Below are positions 23,989 to 32,190 of a stretch of DNA of 64,000 bases, one piece after another (positions within the stretch are counted from its first letter, which is position 1; every line of letters starts with the position of its first letter). Source of the DNA: Devosia naphthalenivorans (GTDB lineage Bacteria > Pseudomonadota > Alphaproteobacteria > Rhizobiales > Devosiaceae); NCBI RefSeq assembly GCF_003056355.1, contig NZ_PYVW01000001.1:248001-312000 (forward strand). Reading direction: 5' to 3'. Below the pieces are notes generated by a model. The model was not told the origin of the DNA, searched no databases, and was given only the letters and a program-made list of their open reading frames with translations. Made by a program: the position numbers and the translations under genes.

Positions 23989-24367
23989 TCTCTGCGCAAA
24001 CGACCTTGAGCCACAAACGCTGGTCAGCAAGGCGAAGGAATGGGGTATCGCGCTCTGGGAGCGTGCTGAATCCCTCGAAGGCATGGGCAGCGAGAACGCC
24101 ATGCACACGGCTGCCAAGTGGGCCGGTGTGACGCCTGGCTTGTTGTGGCGCCTGCGCTATCGGCCACCGGCAACGATCGACGCCTCGCCCTACCTCAAGC
24201 TCCAGAACACCTATGACCGCCTAATCAAATCGGTGGAGGGCAAAAGTGCCGAAAACCTCATCGCCCTCAAAGCTCTCCCGTCTACTCCGGCTCGTGCGCG
24301 GCTTATCCGTCAATTGGAGGAGTTCTTGGGAGTTACGCCGGGCGAGACGTCACGAGACGCTGCCTAA
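23948..24367 (+). CDS. Unknown phage protein
   Basis: 139 residues from ATG 23948 with GGAAGG 9 bases upstream; a later ATG at 23981 is possible. Contains NAMHTAAKWAGVTPGLLWRL, a helix-turn-helix-like stretch, and a helical C-terminus. No named family. Confidence 0.62.
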   Translation: MDKISLHERQKMTDLCANDLEPQTLVSKAKEWGIALWERAESLEGMGSENAMHTAAKWAGVTPGLLWRLRYRPPATIDASPYLKLQNTYDRLIKSVEGKSAENLIALKALPSTPARARLIRQLEEFLGVTPGETSRDAA

Positions 24368-24400
24368 CCAGCCCGCAGAAAAACCGAAGGGAGACGATCA

Positions 24401-24622
24401 GTGACCCTCAGCATGCCCACCAAAGCGACGAAGGAATGGCAGGCAAAGCACCAGGCCAATCTCCAGCAGATGGCGGCTGCTCTCAAAGCCAACGGCATCA
24501 CCAAGTCTCGCCGTCGCAAGCTCATCAACAAGGCAGCATCTGTCCGTCCTTCCGATCTAGCAGAGCAGGCGAGGGTGTCACTTGCGCTACGGCGTATTGC
24601 TGGGAAGTCGGTGCAGGGATGA
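24401..24622 (+). CDS. Small basic phage protein
   Basis: 73 residues from GTG 24401 (GGGAG 7 bases upstream); rich in Lys, Arg, Ala, helical (KEWQAKHQANLQQMAAALKA). Probably nucleic-acid binding. ATGA overlap with the methyltransferase gene. Confidence 0.55.
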   Translation: MTLSMPTKATKEWQAKHQANLQQMAAALKANGITKSRRRKLINKAASVRPSDLAEQARVSLALRRIAGKSVQG

Positions 24623-25182
24623 CCGTCACCGCATCCAATTACGCCCGCGCGGCGAATGATCTCTACCAGACCGAGCCCTGGGCGACGGAGGTGCTATTGC
24701 GGCATTTCCCGGTTTGCCGCGACGATGTGGTCTGGGAGCCAGCCGCTGGCGCCCACCTCATGGCCGACGTTATCCGCGATTATGGCGCATTCGTCGTCAC
24801 CAGCGACATCGAGGTCTATACCAAGGGTCATCACTTCATCTGGGACTTCATTGACGGCCCCGCCGATCAGCTCCTGCCGCAGCCTCACGCGATCATCACC
24901 AATCCTCCATACGGCAAGCAGAACCGATTGGCTGTTCGCTTTGCCGAACTGGCGCTCGAGCGCTGCGACGGAATGGTGGCGCTGCTGCTGACCGCCAAGT
25001 TCGATTTCGGCAAGACGCGCCGGCACCTGTTTCAGAACAATCCTCGCTTCATGGCGAAGATCGCGCTGCTCGATCGCATCTCGTGGGCAGGCAACGGCGA
25101 GACGGGCACAGAAGACCACGCCTGGTACGTCTGGGGCCCCGGCACCTATGCAGTGGCCCATATGCTCTGGGGTGCCAAATGA
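24619..25182 (+). CDS. Phage DNA methyltransferase (N6-adenine type)
   Basis: 187 residues from ATG 24619. SAM-binding region WEPAAGAHLMADV (about 39-51) and catalytic motif TNPPYGKQ (NPPY at 95-98) fit class I amino-methyltransferases acting on adenine in DNA. Short for the family, without an obvious target-recognition domain, and no restriction enzyme nearby. Likely a solitary methylase that protects phage DNA or mimics host CcrM-type marks (inference). Confidence 0.85.
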   Translation: MTVTASNYARAANDLYQTEPWATEVLLRHFPVCRDDVVWEPAAGAHLMADVIRDYGAFVVTSDIEVYTKGHHFIWDFIDGPADQLLPQPHAIITNPPYGKQNRLAVRFAELALERCDGMVALLLTAKFDFGKTRRHLFQNNPRFMAKIALLDRISWAGNGETGTEDHAWYVWGPGTYAVAHMLWGAK

Positions 25183-25352
25183 CCCCGCAGCACCAATGGG
25201 CAATAGCCGAGCTCGAAACCCGGCGTTGGGAAGTCTCCACACCTGAAATGCACGTCGCGCGCCGCAAGCGCCGCCAGGCTATGGGTCTCAGTAAGAAGGC
25301 TGCAGATGACCTTGTCGCATGGGCAGAAGAACAAGACCGGAGGGCAGCATGA
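25179..25352 (+). CDS. Small basic phage protein
   Basis: 57 residues, MTPQHQWAIAELETRRWEVS, Arg-rich helix at 27-35. ATGA overlaps with both the methyltransferase and the DnaA-like gene. Function unknown. Confidence 0.55.
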   Translation: MTPQHQWAIAELETRRWEVSTPEMHVARRKRRQAMGLSKKAADDLVAWAEEQDRRAA

Positions 25353-25894
25353 ACAGCTATATTCCCTTGCTGGCGGTCCAGCAGCGTAATCACGCTATCG
25401 GTTATGAGATGCCGGTTCGTGAGTATCGGTCAGGCGCAGAGGCTACAGCTGCCAGCCAGGCGGCCAGAGCCCGACTGCTCGGCTCCGCTTTGCTGTCGTC
25501 GCCCAGGCCAATCTCCCGTGCCCTCATGGTTGCAGCCAAAGCAAAAGCTAAAGTCCGCATGCCGCACGACACGCTCGACGTCTCGCTGCCGCCTGTGGAG
25601 ACGGCGCCATCCACTGCCTACGACATCATCCGAGAGGTTTGCATCAAGTACGGGCTCACAAAGCCTGAGCTGTTCAGCCCGCGTCGCCGCAATCCTCTTC
25701 CTGAGGCCCGTCACGAAGCCATGTACCGCATGAGCAAGGAGACGCAACTGAGCTTGCCGGCGATAGGGCGCAAGCTGGGCGGCCGTGACCACACAACGGT
25801 CATCCACGGCATCCGCAAGCATACGGCCCGGCTGCGCGGCGAAGTCTACGTGAAGCCGGTCTATGGCCAGGCCAGACAGGTGGCGACCGAATGA
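25349..25894 (+). CDS. DnaA domain IV-like DNA-binding protein
   Basis: 181 residues from ATG 25349. Residues about 92-160 carry the DnaA C-terminal DNA-binding domain: helix-turn-helix EARHEAMYRMSKETQLSLPA and the DnaA signature GGRDHTTVIHGIRKH. The AAA+ ATPase part of DnaA is missing. It could bind DnaA boxes to compete with host DnaA, or mark the phage origin. It sits between a methylase and the replication protein gene. Confidence 0.85.
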   Translation: MNSYIPLLAVQQRNHAIGYEMPVREYRSGAEATAASQAARARLLGSALLSSPRPISRALMVAAKAKAKVRMPHDTLDVSLPPVETAPSTAYDIIREVCIKYGLTKPELFSPRRRNPLPEARHEAMYRMSKETQLSLPAIGRKLGGRDHTTVIHGIRKHTARLRGEVYVKPVYGQARQVATE

Positions 25895-26271
25895 GCCACG
25901 AACCCTCTGACTGGCGCCAGCGGAATAAATGGCTCTGGGCGAAGACCGATGGGCGCTGCGCCTACTGCGGCACTCGATTCGCTTCATACGCCGAAATGAC
26001 GGATGACCATGTGGTTCCGAGATCTCGTGGCGGGTCGCACAGTAGAACGAATAGGCTGCCGTGCTGCAGGTCGTGCAATGCCGTCAAAGGTCCGCGCCCA
26101 GTTGCCTACTTGCGCGACGCCCTTCAGCGCCGGCTGCATGGTCGCCCGGCATTTACCGCCGAACAGATGGCGTATCTTGAAGCTGCCGGCTTCACCTTCC
26201 CGGCTGAAACCCGCTTCGAGTTTTACTGGGAGAAGCTAGGTTACAGTTTGGACGAGGGCGCCAATGGCTGA
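25891..26271 (+). CDS. HNH endonuclease
   Basis: 126 residues. Classic HNH with a zinc knuckle: CAYCGTRF, TDDHVVPRSRGG, TNRLPCCRSCNAVKG. Located in the replication operon rather than next to the terminase, so it may be a recombination nuclease or a free-standing homing-type enzyme. Overlaps both neighbours. Confidence 0.87.
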   Translation: MSHEPSDWRQRNKWLWAKTDGRCAYCGTRFASYAEMTDDHVVPRSRGGSHSRTNRLPCCRSCNAVKGPRPVAYLRDALQRRLHGRPAFTAEQMAYLEAAGFTFPAETRFEFYWEKLGYSLDEGANG

Positions 26272-27127
26272 ACCCCGCTTCTCCATCATCCCAGCAGATG
26301 CAGTGCTCGATAAGCGGATAGAACCGCGTGACCTGCAGGTACTCTGCGTGTTTGGGAAGCATACCGACAAGCGCGGCTGGTGCCGTCGGTCGCAGGTCGT
26401 CATGGCTCGCGAAATAGGCTGCGCACGCTCAACCGTACAGGCGTCAATTGATCGCCTGGTTGAGGCCGGCTGGCTGGAAAAGCGGCCGGTAACTGAGATC
26501 CACACCAAGGGCGTAAGGGGCAGTGCACACGAGTACCGCGTAGTGCTTGATGTACCCGACCCGGTACTAGATGTGGTGGGTAGCCCTGCCGATAGGTCGG
26601 CACCCCCTGCCGCCTCTACATCGGCACCCCCTGCCGACCCATACATCGGCACCTATGTTAACGAACCCCTTTCAACGAACCCCTCTCTAACGAGCGGAGA
26701 GCGAGTTCCGTTTGACTATGTTTGGGATGCTTTCCCCAAGCGTCCGATGACCAATCGGAGCGAGGCCAGCCGAGCCTTCAACAAGCTGACCGATGACGAA
26801 ACGCAGCGGCTACTGATCGCGGCCAAGCGGTTCGCCCAGTGGCACATTGAGGATTCAGAGGCTCGCGGCGTTGATCCGGTGCAGCAGCTTGAATTCAGGC
26901 CAGGGCTGGGGAAGTGGATACGCACTGGCGCTTGGATTGGCGCGCTGCACATCAGCCTCAAGTCCGATCCAGTTCCTCCGGCGGCCAACGGCCTTGTCGT
27001 ACTTCCCCCAGACCATCCGGACTTTCAGGCGGTGGAGAAGATGCGCGGTCGCCAGGTCATCGTCGGCAAGTCCGGCAACGCAACATTCCGCATTGAAGAG
27101 ATTGAGCAGGCGAGGGCGGCTCGATGA
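26264..27127 (+). CDS. O-like replication protein with helix-turn-helix
   Basis: 287 residues. The first about 95 form a GntR-like/winged helix (RRSQVVMAREIGCARSTVQA, SIDRLVEAGWLEK). A low-complexity Ala/Pro/Ser linker (about 105-145) follows, then a C-terminal domain with WDAFPKRPMTNRSEASRAF, seen in phage replication-initiation proteins. The linker is encoded by DNA repeats that may be the origin, as in the lambda O gene. No helicase gene follows, so the phage must use a host or distant helicase. Confidence 0.72.
   Translation: MAEPRFSIIPADAVLDKRIEPRDLQVLCVFGKHTDKRGWCRRSQVVMAREIGCARSTVQASIDRLVEAGWLEKRPVTEIHTKGVRGSAHEYRVVLDVPDPVLDVVGSPADRSAPPAASTSAPPADPYIGTYVNEPLSTNPSLTSGERVPFDYVWDAFPKRPMTNRSEASRAFNKLTDDETQRLLIAAKRFAQWHIEDSEARGVDPVQQLEFRPGLGKWIRTGAWIGALHISLKSDPVPPAANGLVVLPPDHPDFQAVEKMRGRQVIVGKSGNATFRIEEIEQARAAR
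26597..26694 (+). other. Candidate phage origin: iteron-like repeats inside the O-like gene
   Basis: Two copies of TCGGCACCCCCTGCCG (26597-26612, 26621-26636) and a third half copy TCGGCACC (26646-26653) are spaced 24-25 bases apart. Two copies of AACGAACCCCT (26660-26670, 26674-26684) and a partial AACGA (26689-26693) follow. The first repeat is itself a partial palindrome. Lambda-type origins lie in the O gene at the linker-coding region. Confidence 0.5.
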
Positions 27128-27279
27128 GTGGGCAACCTATGAACTGGCCAACAGCAATCGCCATGGCGTGTGTCCGGGCCATTGGCGCCATGCTTTGCCT
27201 CATCGGCTTGCATCGATGGAGAAAGCACGGTCGGAGCGGCTGGCGCTGCTCTGGCTGCCTCAAATGGCACGACCAATAG
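27124..27279 (+). CDS. Small phage protein
   Basis: 51 residues with ATGA overlap to the O-like gene. Hydrophobic stretch TAIAMACVRAIGAMLCLIGL followed by a basic, Cys/Trp-rich tail. Possible membrane peptide. Confidence 0.4.
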   Translation: MSGQPMNWPTAIAMACVRAIGAMLCLIGLHRWRKHGRSGWRCSGCLKWHDQ

Positions 27280-27331
27280 CCATGTCAGAGACGAAATCAC
27301 CAGAATCAATCGAGCAGGCAGAGGCATCAGC

Positions 27332-27619
27332 ATGAACCCGAACAACACAAGCTGGTCAGATCACGAGGTCCGCATCCTCATCACCATGTGCCGTGAAGAG
27401 GGGCCCTATCAAGACATTGCGCAAACGCTGGGCCGCACGCTGTCAGCTGTGACCAGCAAGGTTTCCAACCTCAGGAGCGCGATCGACAAGCAGCCAGATC
27501 CAGTTGCGCCGGTATATGCGCCAAGGCCTGGGCAGAACCGGGCACAGCGTCTCACGGCCTCTTTCTTCGGTGATCCGCCGCTCGGTCGTAGCGCGCTCGA
27601 TCAACGGACCCAGCAGTAA
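27332..27619 (+). CDS. Myb/SANT-like DNA-binding protein
   Basis: 95 residues from ATG 27332. The N-terminal half (SWSDHEVRILITMCREEGPY, IAQTLGRTLSAVTSKVSNL) is a Myb/SANT-like three-helix fold, also seen in GcrA-type regulators. The tail is Pro-rich. It lies at the end of the early operon, where late-gene activators are often found, so control of late transcription is possible but unproven. Confidence 0.6.
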   Translation: MNPNNTSWSDHEVRILITMCREEGPYQDIAQTLGRTLSAVTSKVSNLRSAIDKQPDPVAPVYAPRPGQNRAQRLTASFFGDPPLGRSALDQRTQQ

Positions 27620-27667
27620 CGATTCCGCTCGACCAGAGCACCAAACACCACAAAACAGGGACAAACC

Positions 27668-28255
27668 ATGGCTAAGGGCAGACCACGCAAGACCGGCGTA
27701 AAGCGGACCAAGAGCGGGCAGATCAGCCGCGCTGCTAGTGCCTACAATGAGAACGCCGATGCAATCGCACTGCGCATGCGGGTATTCGGATTGACCGAAA
27801 AGGAAGCCCGCGATCAGAAGGCAGCAACCTATGTCGGCCGACTGTGCCTGGCAGGGATGCGCGGCACCACTGACGGGATCACTCGGGATCAATATGATGC
27901 TGCCATGTCATTTCGCGAAGCATACGAGAACTTCCAGCGTGCGGTGAAATCGCCCAATGCATTAGCCACAGGCACAGGAGGCGCCAGCGGAGCTGAAGGC
28001 CCTGGGTACGAGCAGTGGTGCCAAAACGCCATCCGGAAGTGGGACAGGATTCAACAGGCGGTGCAGACAGAGCAGGGGTATCACGAGCACCGCGGCAGCA
28101 ACATGTGGGCAGCACTTGACTATCTCGTCAGCCGTGACGAGCAGCACCCCCATATGGTTGGTGATCTACGGCTGGCGCTCAATGCCATCGGCCATCTCCT
28201 GGGCATGATACCCCGGCCGAAGCGCGTCGCAGTGGGAAATGCAAAGGCCGCTTGA
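27668..28255 (+). CDS. Unknown phage protein upstream of packaging module
   Basis: 195 residues, basic N-terminus (KGRPRKTGVKRTKSGQISRA) and a helical body. The basic tail and position next to the late genes fit a regulator or DNA-binding protein. No domain recognised. Confidence 0.6.
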   Translation: MAKGRPRKTGVKRTKSGQISRAASAYNENADAIALRMRVFGLTEKEARDQKAATYVGRLCLAGMRGTTDGITRDQYDAAMSFREAYENFQRAVKSPNALATGTGGASGAEGPGYEQWCQNAIRKWDRIQQAVQTEQGYHEHRGSNMWAALDYLVSRDEQHPHMVGDLRLALNAIGHLLGMIPRPKRVAVGNAKAA

Positions 28256-28296
28256 CGAACGATGCAAATCACCCTCTAGTGCAGTTAATGCGATTT

Positions 28297-28317
28297 TCAG
28301 ACTAGTGTCTGAGGTGA
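28297..28317. promoter_or_regulatory. Dyad TCAGAC-tagt-GTCTGA plus GGTGA
   Basis: A short palindrome in the gap between the early genes and the minus-strand gene at 28363. The same bases (GTCTGAGGTGA and TCAGACTA) recur in the 13-bp inverted repeat at 62951-62991, suggesting a common regulatory or integration motif for the two moron loci. Confidence 0.35.
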
Positions 28318-28362
28318 CCCGCTAAGCGAAAGCTGAGGTGGGTTTCTTTCGTTTTATGCCCT

Positions 28363-28896
28363 TCAGCTCAGACCGAAGCCGTTGAGTATTAGGTCCCAGT
28401 CTGACCTCGCTTTGCGGAACAACGCAATCGGCGCGTAGAAGCTGTCTCCGTACACGATGAAGGTTGAAACAGTTTCCTTCTGCATAAGCTCTCCAGTTTC
28501 GATGTGCTGGTAGATGTTCATCGCGTTTGTCATGGCAGTGAAAATATCAGGGTTGTCGTGTCGGCTCCGTTCGAAGTGTTTTGACCCATTCGCAACCTGG
28601 TCACAGATCAGCAGCGCTTCGGAGGTCAGCCTGACAAGTTTCTGGAAGCTTGTGACCGTATCTCGAGAGGCAGGGTGCTGGTCGACAATAATGCGCCGAT
28701 CTTCAGCAGACATCGCCTGCCAAACCCAATCTGTGAGGTGCCACGCCGTCACTGCGGTGTTGAAGTAACGATAGCGTTCTTCAATGGAATTCTCGACCAC
28801 GTCCTCTAAGCCCTCGATCTCCCAATCGAGTTTCGCCAGGAGATCGCGGTAGGAGTTCAAGCCGAACCTTTTCGATTTGTCCCAGACATCTTCCAA
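28363..28896 (-). CDS. Unknown moron protein between early and late modules
   Basis: 177 residues, opposite in direction to its neighbours and clearly lower in GC by eye. Aromatic-rich helical protein (TAVTAWHLTDWVWQAM; ICDQVANGSKHF). No family recognised. Orientation and composition suggest a lysogenic-conversion or defence cargo gene. Confidence 0.7.
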   Translation of the reverse strand: MEDVWDKSKRFGLNSYRDLLAKLDWEIEGLEDVVENSIEERYRYFNTAVTAWHLTDWVWQAMSAEDRRIIVDQHPASRDTVTSFQKLVRLTSEALLICDQVANGSKHFERSRHDNPDIFTAMTNAMNIYQHIETGELMQKETVSTFIVYGDSFYAPIALFRKARSDWDLILNGFGLS

Positions 28897-28970
28897 GGTT
28901 TGCCTCCATAATGCCCAAGCTTACCACCCTCAGGCCCAGGCTGAGCAAGTAAGTTCATCTAGAGGGTACG

Positions 28971-29525
28971 ATGACCGCAATCACCATCACCGTTCAAGGC
29001 GCCGGCCTTCCCAAGTTCGAGGAAGCAGTGGAAGCATTGGGCTCAGCTAAAGCCACCCGAGCTTACCGGATGGCGCTGAACGCAACCGGAAAGCGCGTGT
29101 TCACTCAAGTCAAGAAGGCTGTTGCCGGACAAATGGGGGCAAGTCAGGCGAGGGTGGTTAAGTATGGCCAGCTGCGCCGTGTGCCTGCCTCAGGCGGCGC
29201 TCTTGAGACGAGGATCGAAAGTAAGGGCGGATACATTCCGCTGAAAGACTTCAGCACTCGATCAACTCGACGCGGTGTCACTGCTGCACCATGGGGTCAG
29301 CGCAGGTTGTTCAAATCAACCTTCATCGTGCCTAAGCTCGGCGGCCAGGTGTTCAAGCGAACTAGTGGCGCCCGGCTTCCCATCGAAAGCCTATGGGGCC
29401 CAGCCGTGCCGAAAGAGTTAGTCAAGGATCAATCCAAGGCAGCGTTCGACAATGTCGCCACGGCCTTCCTGCCTCGCGAGGTGGAGCGCGTCATCAAGCA
29501 GATGACGAAAGGCGCGGTGTCGTAG
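28971..29525 (+). CDS. Minor tail protein Z-like
   Basis: 184 residues resembling phage minor tail protein Z / HK97-gp10-type tail completion proteins: KFEEAVEALGSAKATRAYRM, ALNATGKRVFTQVKK, late FKRTSGARLPIESLWGP and VPKEL. In lambda-like phages Z lies among the tail genes. Here it precedes the terminase genes, an unusual place. Confidence 0.65.
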   Translation: MTAITITVQGAGLPKFEEAVEALGSAKATRAYRMALNATGKRVFTQVKKAVAGQMGASQARVVKYGQLRRVPASGGALETRIESKGGYIPLKDFSTRSTRRGVTAAPWGQRRLFKSTFIVPKLGGQVFKRTSGARLPIESLWGPAVPKELVKDQSKAAFDNVATAFLPREVERVIKQMTKGAVS

Positions 29526-29675
29526 GCCGGTCGAAGGGTCGAGTGCGGCCTCATCAAAGGTGTGGCGGATGGGCAACGCCCCCTCCATTCAGGGACCGTA
29601 CCCTCTCCGAACGACCCCTGCGGGCGCGCAGCCGCGGATTCTGTCGAGGTGCGGTGCCACAAAGGTAGGTAACAG

Positions 29676-30278
29676 GTGGCCGAGAAGTTAGTCTCCCAGG
29701 CCCAATATGCAGCCATGAAGGGGGTCAGCAGAAAGACTGTCACTGTCTGGAAACAAAAGGGTTTGCTGGTGCTTGGCGGCGATGGCCGCATCGACGTGGG
29801 CGCCACCGACACGTTGTTACTCAACCATGGTAACAAGCGCGGCGGTGTTACCCGCCAAGGTAACGAACCCGACCTGTCGGCTGCTCCTGAGGAAACGCCA
29901 GAGGAAGCTGCTGACCGGATTGTCAACGTGGAGGGCAGGGCGCTCTTCAGCAAGGCGGAGGCCGAGCGGGTCAAAGAGAACTACCTCGCCCTATTACGAC
30001 AGCTTGAATACGACCGCGAAAGCGGTGCCGTTGCGGAGATCAATGATGTCGTCACGGCCGTCGTCACCGAATACGCGCTGGTCCGCAACAAGCTCCTGAA
30101 CATCGGCTCCCGCATTGCGCCGCGCGTGGCGGTCCTGAAATCGGCGGACGAGATCAAGGCGCTGATCGATAAAGAGGTCGCGCTGGCTCTCGAGGAATTG
30201 TCACTTGATGGAAATGGACACGGCAGCGCCGACGAGCTGCGCCGGTCGATACAGCAGCGGTTCGAAAAGTCTGGTTGA
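29676..30278 (+). CDS. Terminase small subunit (Nu1-like)
   Basis: 200 residues from GTG 29676. N-terminal helix-turn-helix typical of Nu1 (VSQAQYAAMKGVSRKTVTVW, KQKGLLVLGGDGRIDV), then a helical assembly region (SKAEAERVKENYLALLRQLE). It should recognise the cos-type packaging site. Overlaps the large subunit frame. The 150 bases before it hold nothing recognisable and could include the packaging site. Confidence 0.82.
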   Translation: MAEKLVSQAQYAAMKGVSRKTVTVWKQKGLLVLGGDGRIDVGATDTLLLNHGNKRGGVTRQGNEPDLSAAPEETPEEAADRIVNVEGRALFSKAEAERVKENYLALLRQLEYDRESGAVAEINDVVTAVVTEYALVRNKLLNIGSRIAPRVAVLKSADEIKALIDKEVALALEELSLDGNGHGSADELRRSIQQRFEKSG

Positions 30279-32178
30279 ACGGCTGCGGTGTGGAAGGGGC
30301 GAGGCATTCAAGCCACCCCCGACGCTGACGCTGAGCCAGTGGGCCGACAGGTACGCATACCTTTCCACTGAGACGAGCGCAGATGCCGGCAAGTTTCAGG
30401 CGTTTGCCTATCAGAACGGCATTATGGACGCGGTAACTGATCCCACGGTTCGCCAGATCACGGTGATGAAGTCGGCCCGGGTGGGTTACACAAAGATTCT
30501 CGACCATATCGTCGGGTATTTCGTGCACCAGGACCCGGCACCGGTGCTGGTAGTTCAGCCTCGCGTAGAAGATGCGGAAGATTATAGCCGAACGGAAGTG
30601 GCACCGATGCTGCGCGACACTCCGGTGCTGGCAGAGATCGCCGGTGATCTGAAAGCCAAGGACAGCAATCAGCGCATCCTCAAGCGGGTGTTTCGCAATG
30701 GCTCCTCGATCTCGTTTGTCGGGGCGAACAGTCCCGGCGGCTTTCGTCGTATCACGGCGCGGATCGTCGCGTTCGACGAGGTCGACGGCTATCCATCGCA
30801 GGGGGCCGGTGATGAGGGTGATCAGATCGCGCTAGGAACGAAGCGCTCTGAATCGTTCTGGAACCGGAAAATCATCTTGGGCTCCACGCCAACCATTGAA
30901 GGCATCAGTCGCATCGAGAAAGCGTGGGAAGAAAGCGATCAACGCCGGTACCACGTTTCCTGCCCGCACTGCGGTGGGCGCCAGGTTCTCAAATGGGAGA
31001 ACCTGAAGTGGGATAAGACGGAAGATGGCGAACATCTTCCGAAGACTGCGCACTTCCGGTGTGAGATCAACGGCTGCAGGATCGAGGAACATGACAAGCC
31101 AGCGATGATCGATGGCGGCGAGTGGATCGCCGAGAAGCCATCGGCTGGTCATGCCGGGTTTCACATCTGGGCAGCGTACTCGCTGTTCCCCAATGCGGCC
31201 TGGCAGTTCCTCGTTGAGGAATGGCTGAGGGTGTACAAAGACCCGAGCCAGAAAAAGACGTTCATCAATCTGGTGCTGGGGCAACCGCATCAGGAGGCCG
31301 TCGACGCTGCGGACCCTGATTTGCTGCGCAAGCGGTGCGAGCCGTATAATTTCGAAACGTTGCCGAGCGAAGCCAAGCTGCTCACGTTTGGTGCTGATAC
31401 GCAGGACGATCGCATCGAGGTCACGTTTGTGGCTTGGGGTGCCAACGGCGAAAGCTGGGTGGCGCGACATGAAGTTGTCGGAGGCGACACATCCAAACCC
31501 GAAGTTTGGGACAGGTTCGATAAACTGATTGTCGAACCCTGTGTCACCGATGAGGGCAGGGTTCTCGTAGCTCAGGCCGGCTGCATCGATTCCGCCGGCC
31601 ATAGATCCGAAATGGTCTATAAATTCTGCCGAGATCGCAAGCGTCGGCGCATCTACCCAACGGTGGGTCGCGGCAACAGTGATCCCGCGAACCCGCGGAT
31701 GATCTGGCCGAAGACGCCAAGCCGGACCAAGAACAGCGGCGACAAGCCTTATACGGTCGGCGTCGACACGGCCAAGGACGATATCTCGTCCCGACTTGCC
31801 ATTGTGCCGGACATGAACGCGCCGACTGCCCGAGCCATCCACTTTCCGATGGTTGGCTTGAGCGCGGACTACTTCGACCAGATGACCTCAGAACATGCGG
31901 TGGTCAGCTACGTGAAGAACCGGCCACGCCGAATGTGGGTTCCGAAAACGATCGGCGCTCGCAACGAAGCATGGGATTGTCTGGTGCTCTCGTTGGCTGC
32001 CCGACTGTCCCTGCCAAACAGGCTCGATCCGACGCCGGCTAGGCCGCGTCCGTCGCGGCTACCGAAGACTGAAGTCAAGGAACTGGAGCCAGCCGTTCCG
32101 GAGCCGTCCCCGTCACCCGTTGCGCCGCCAGCAAAGCGGCCCGTTCGTCAGCGCTCCCGATGGGGAGCCTATCGGTAG
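30205..32178 (+). CDS. Terminase large subunit (GpA family)
   Basis: Up to 657 residues; the true start may be within the overlap with the small subunit, since strong homology-like sequence begins near PPPTLTLSQWADRYAYLS. The ATPase has a divergent Walker A (VMKSARVGYTK) and Walker B region ARIVAFDEVDG. A cysteine cluster CPHCGG and the nuclease-domain motif FGADTQDD follow. It is the packaging motor and cos endonuclease. The C-terminal Pro-rich tail should contact the portal. Confidence 0.9.
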   Translation: MMEMDTAAPTSCAGRYSSGSKSLVERLRCGRGEAFKPPPTLTLSQWADRYAYLSTETSADAGKFQAFAYQNGIMDAVTDPTVRQITVMKSARVGYTKILDHIVGYFVHQDPAPVLVVQPRVEDAEDYSRTEVAPMLRDTPVLAEIAGDLKAKDSNQRILKRVFRNGSSISFVGANSPGGFRRITARIVAFDEVDGYPSQGAGDEGDQIALGTKRSESFWNRKIILGSTPTIEGISRIEKAWEESDQRRYHVSCPHCGGRQVLKWENLKWDKTEDGEHLPKTAHFRCEINGCRIEEHDKPAMIDGGEWIAEKPSAGHAGFHIWAAYSLFPNAAWQFLVEEWLRVYKDPSQKKTFINLVLGQPHQEAVDAADPDLLRKRCEPYNFETLPSEAKLLTFGADTQDDRIEVTFVAWGANGESWVARHEVVGGDTSKPEVWDRFDKLIVEPCVTDEGRVLVAQAGCIDSAGHRSEMVYKFCRDRKRRRIYPTVGRGNSDPANPRMIWPKTPSRTKNSGDKPYTVGVDTAKDDISSRLAIVPDMNAPTARAIHFPMVGLSADYFDQMTSEHAVVSYVKNRPRRMWVPKTIGARNEAWDCLVLSLAARLSLPNRLDPTPARPRPSRLPKTEVKELEPAVPEPSPSPVAPPAKRPVRQRSRWGAYR

Positions 32179-32190
32179 GATTCCAGCTCT

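Noticed and set aside
26597..26653. CRISPR-like reading of the 24-25-base-spaced repeats
   Set aside because: Only two full copies and a half, too short and lying inside a coding gene. Iterons are the better reading.
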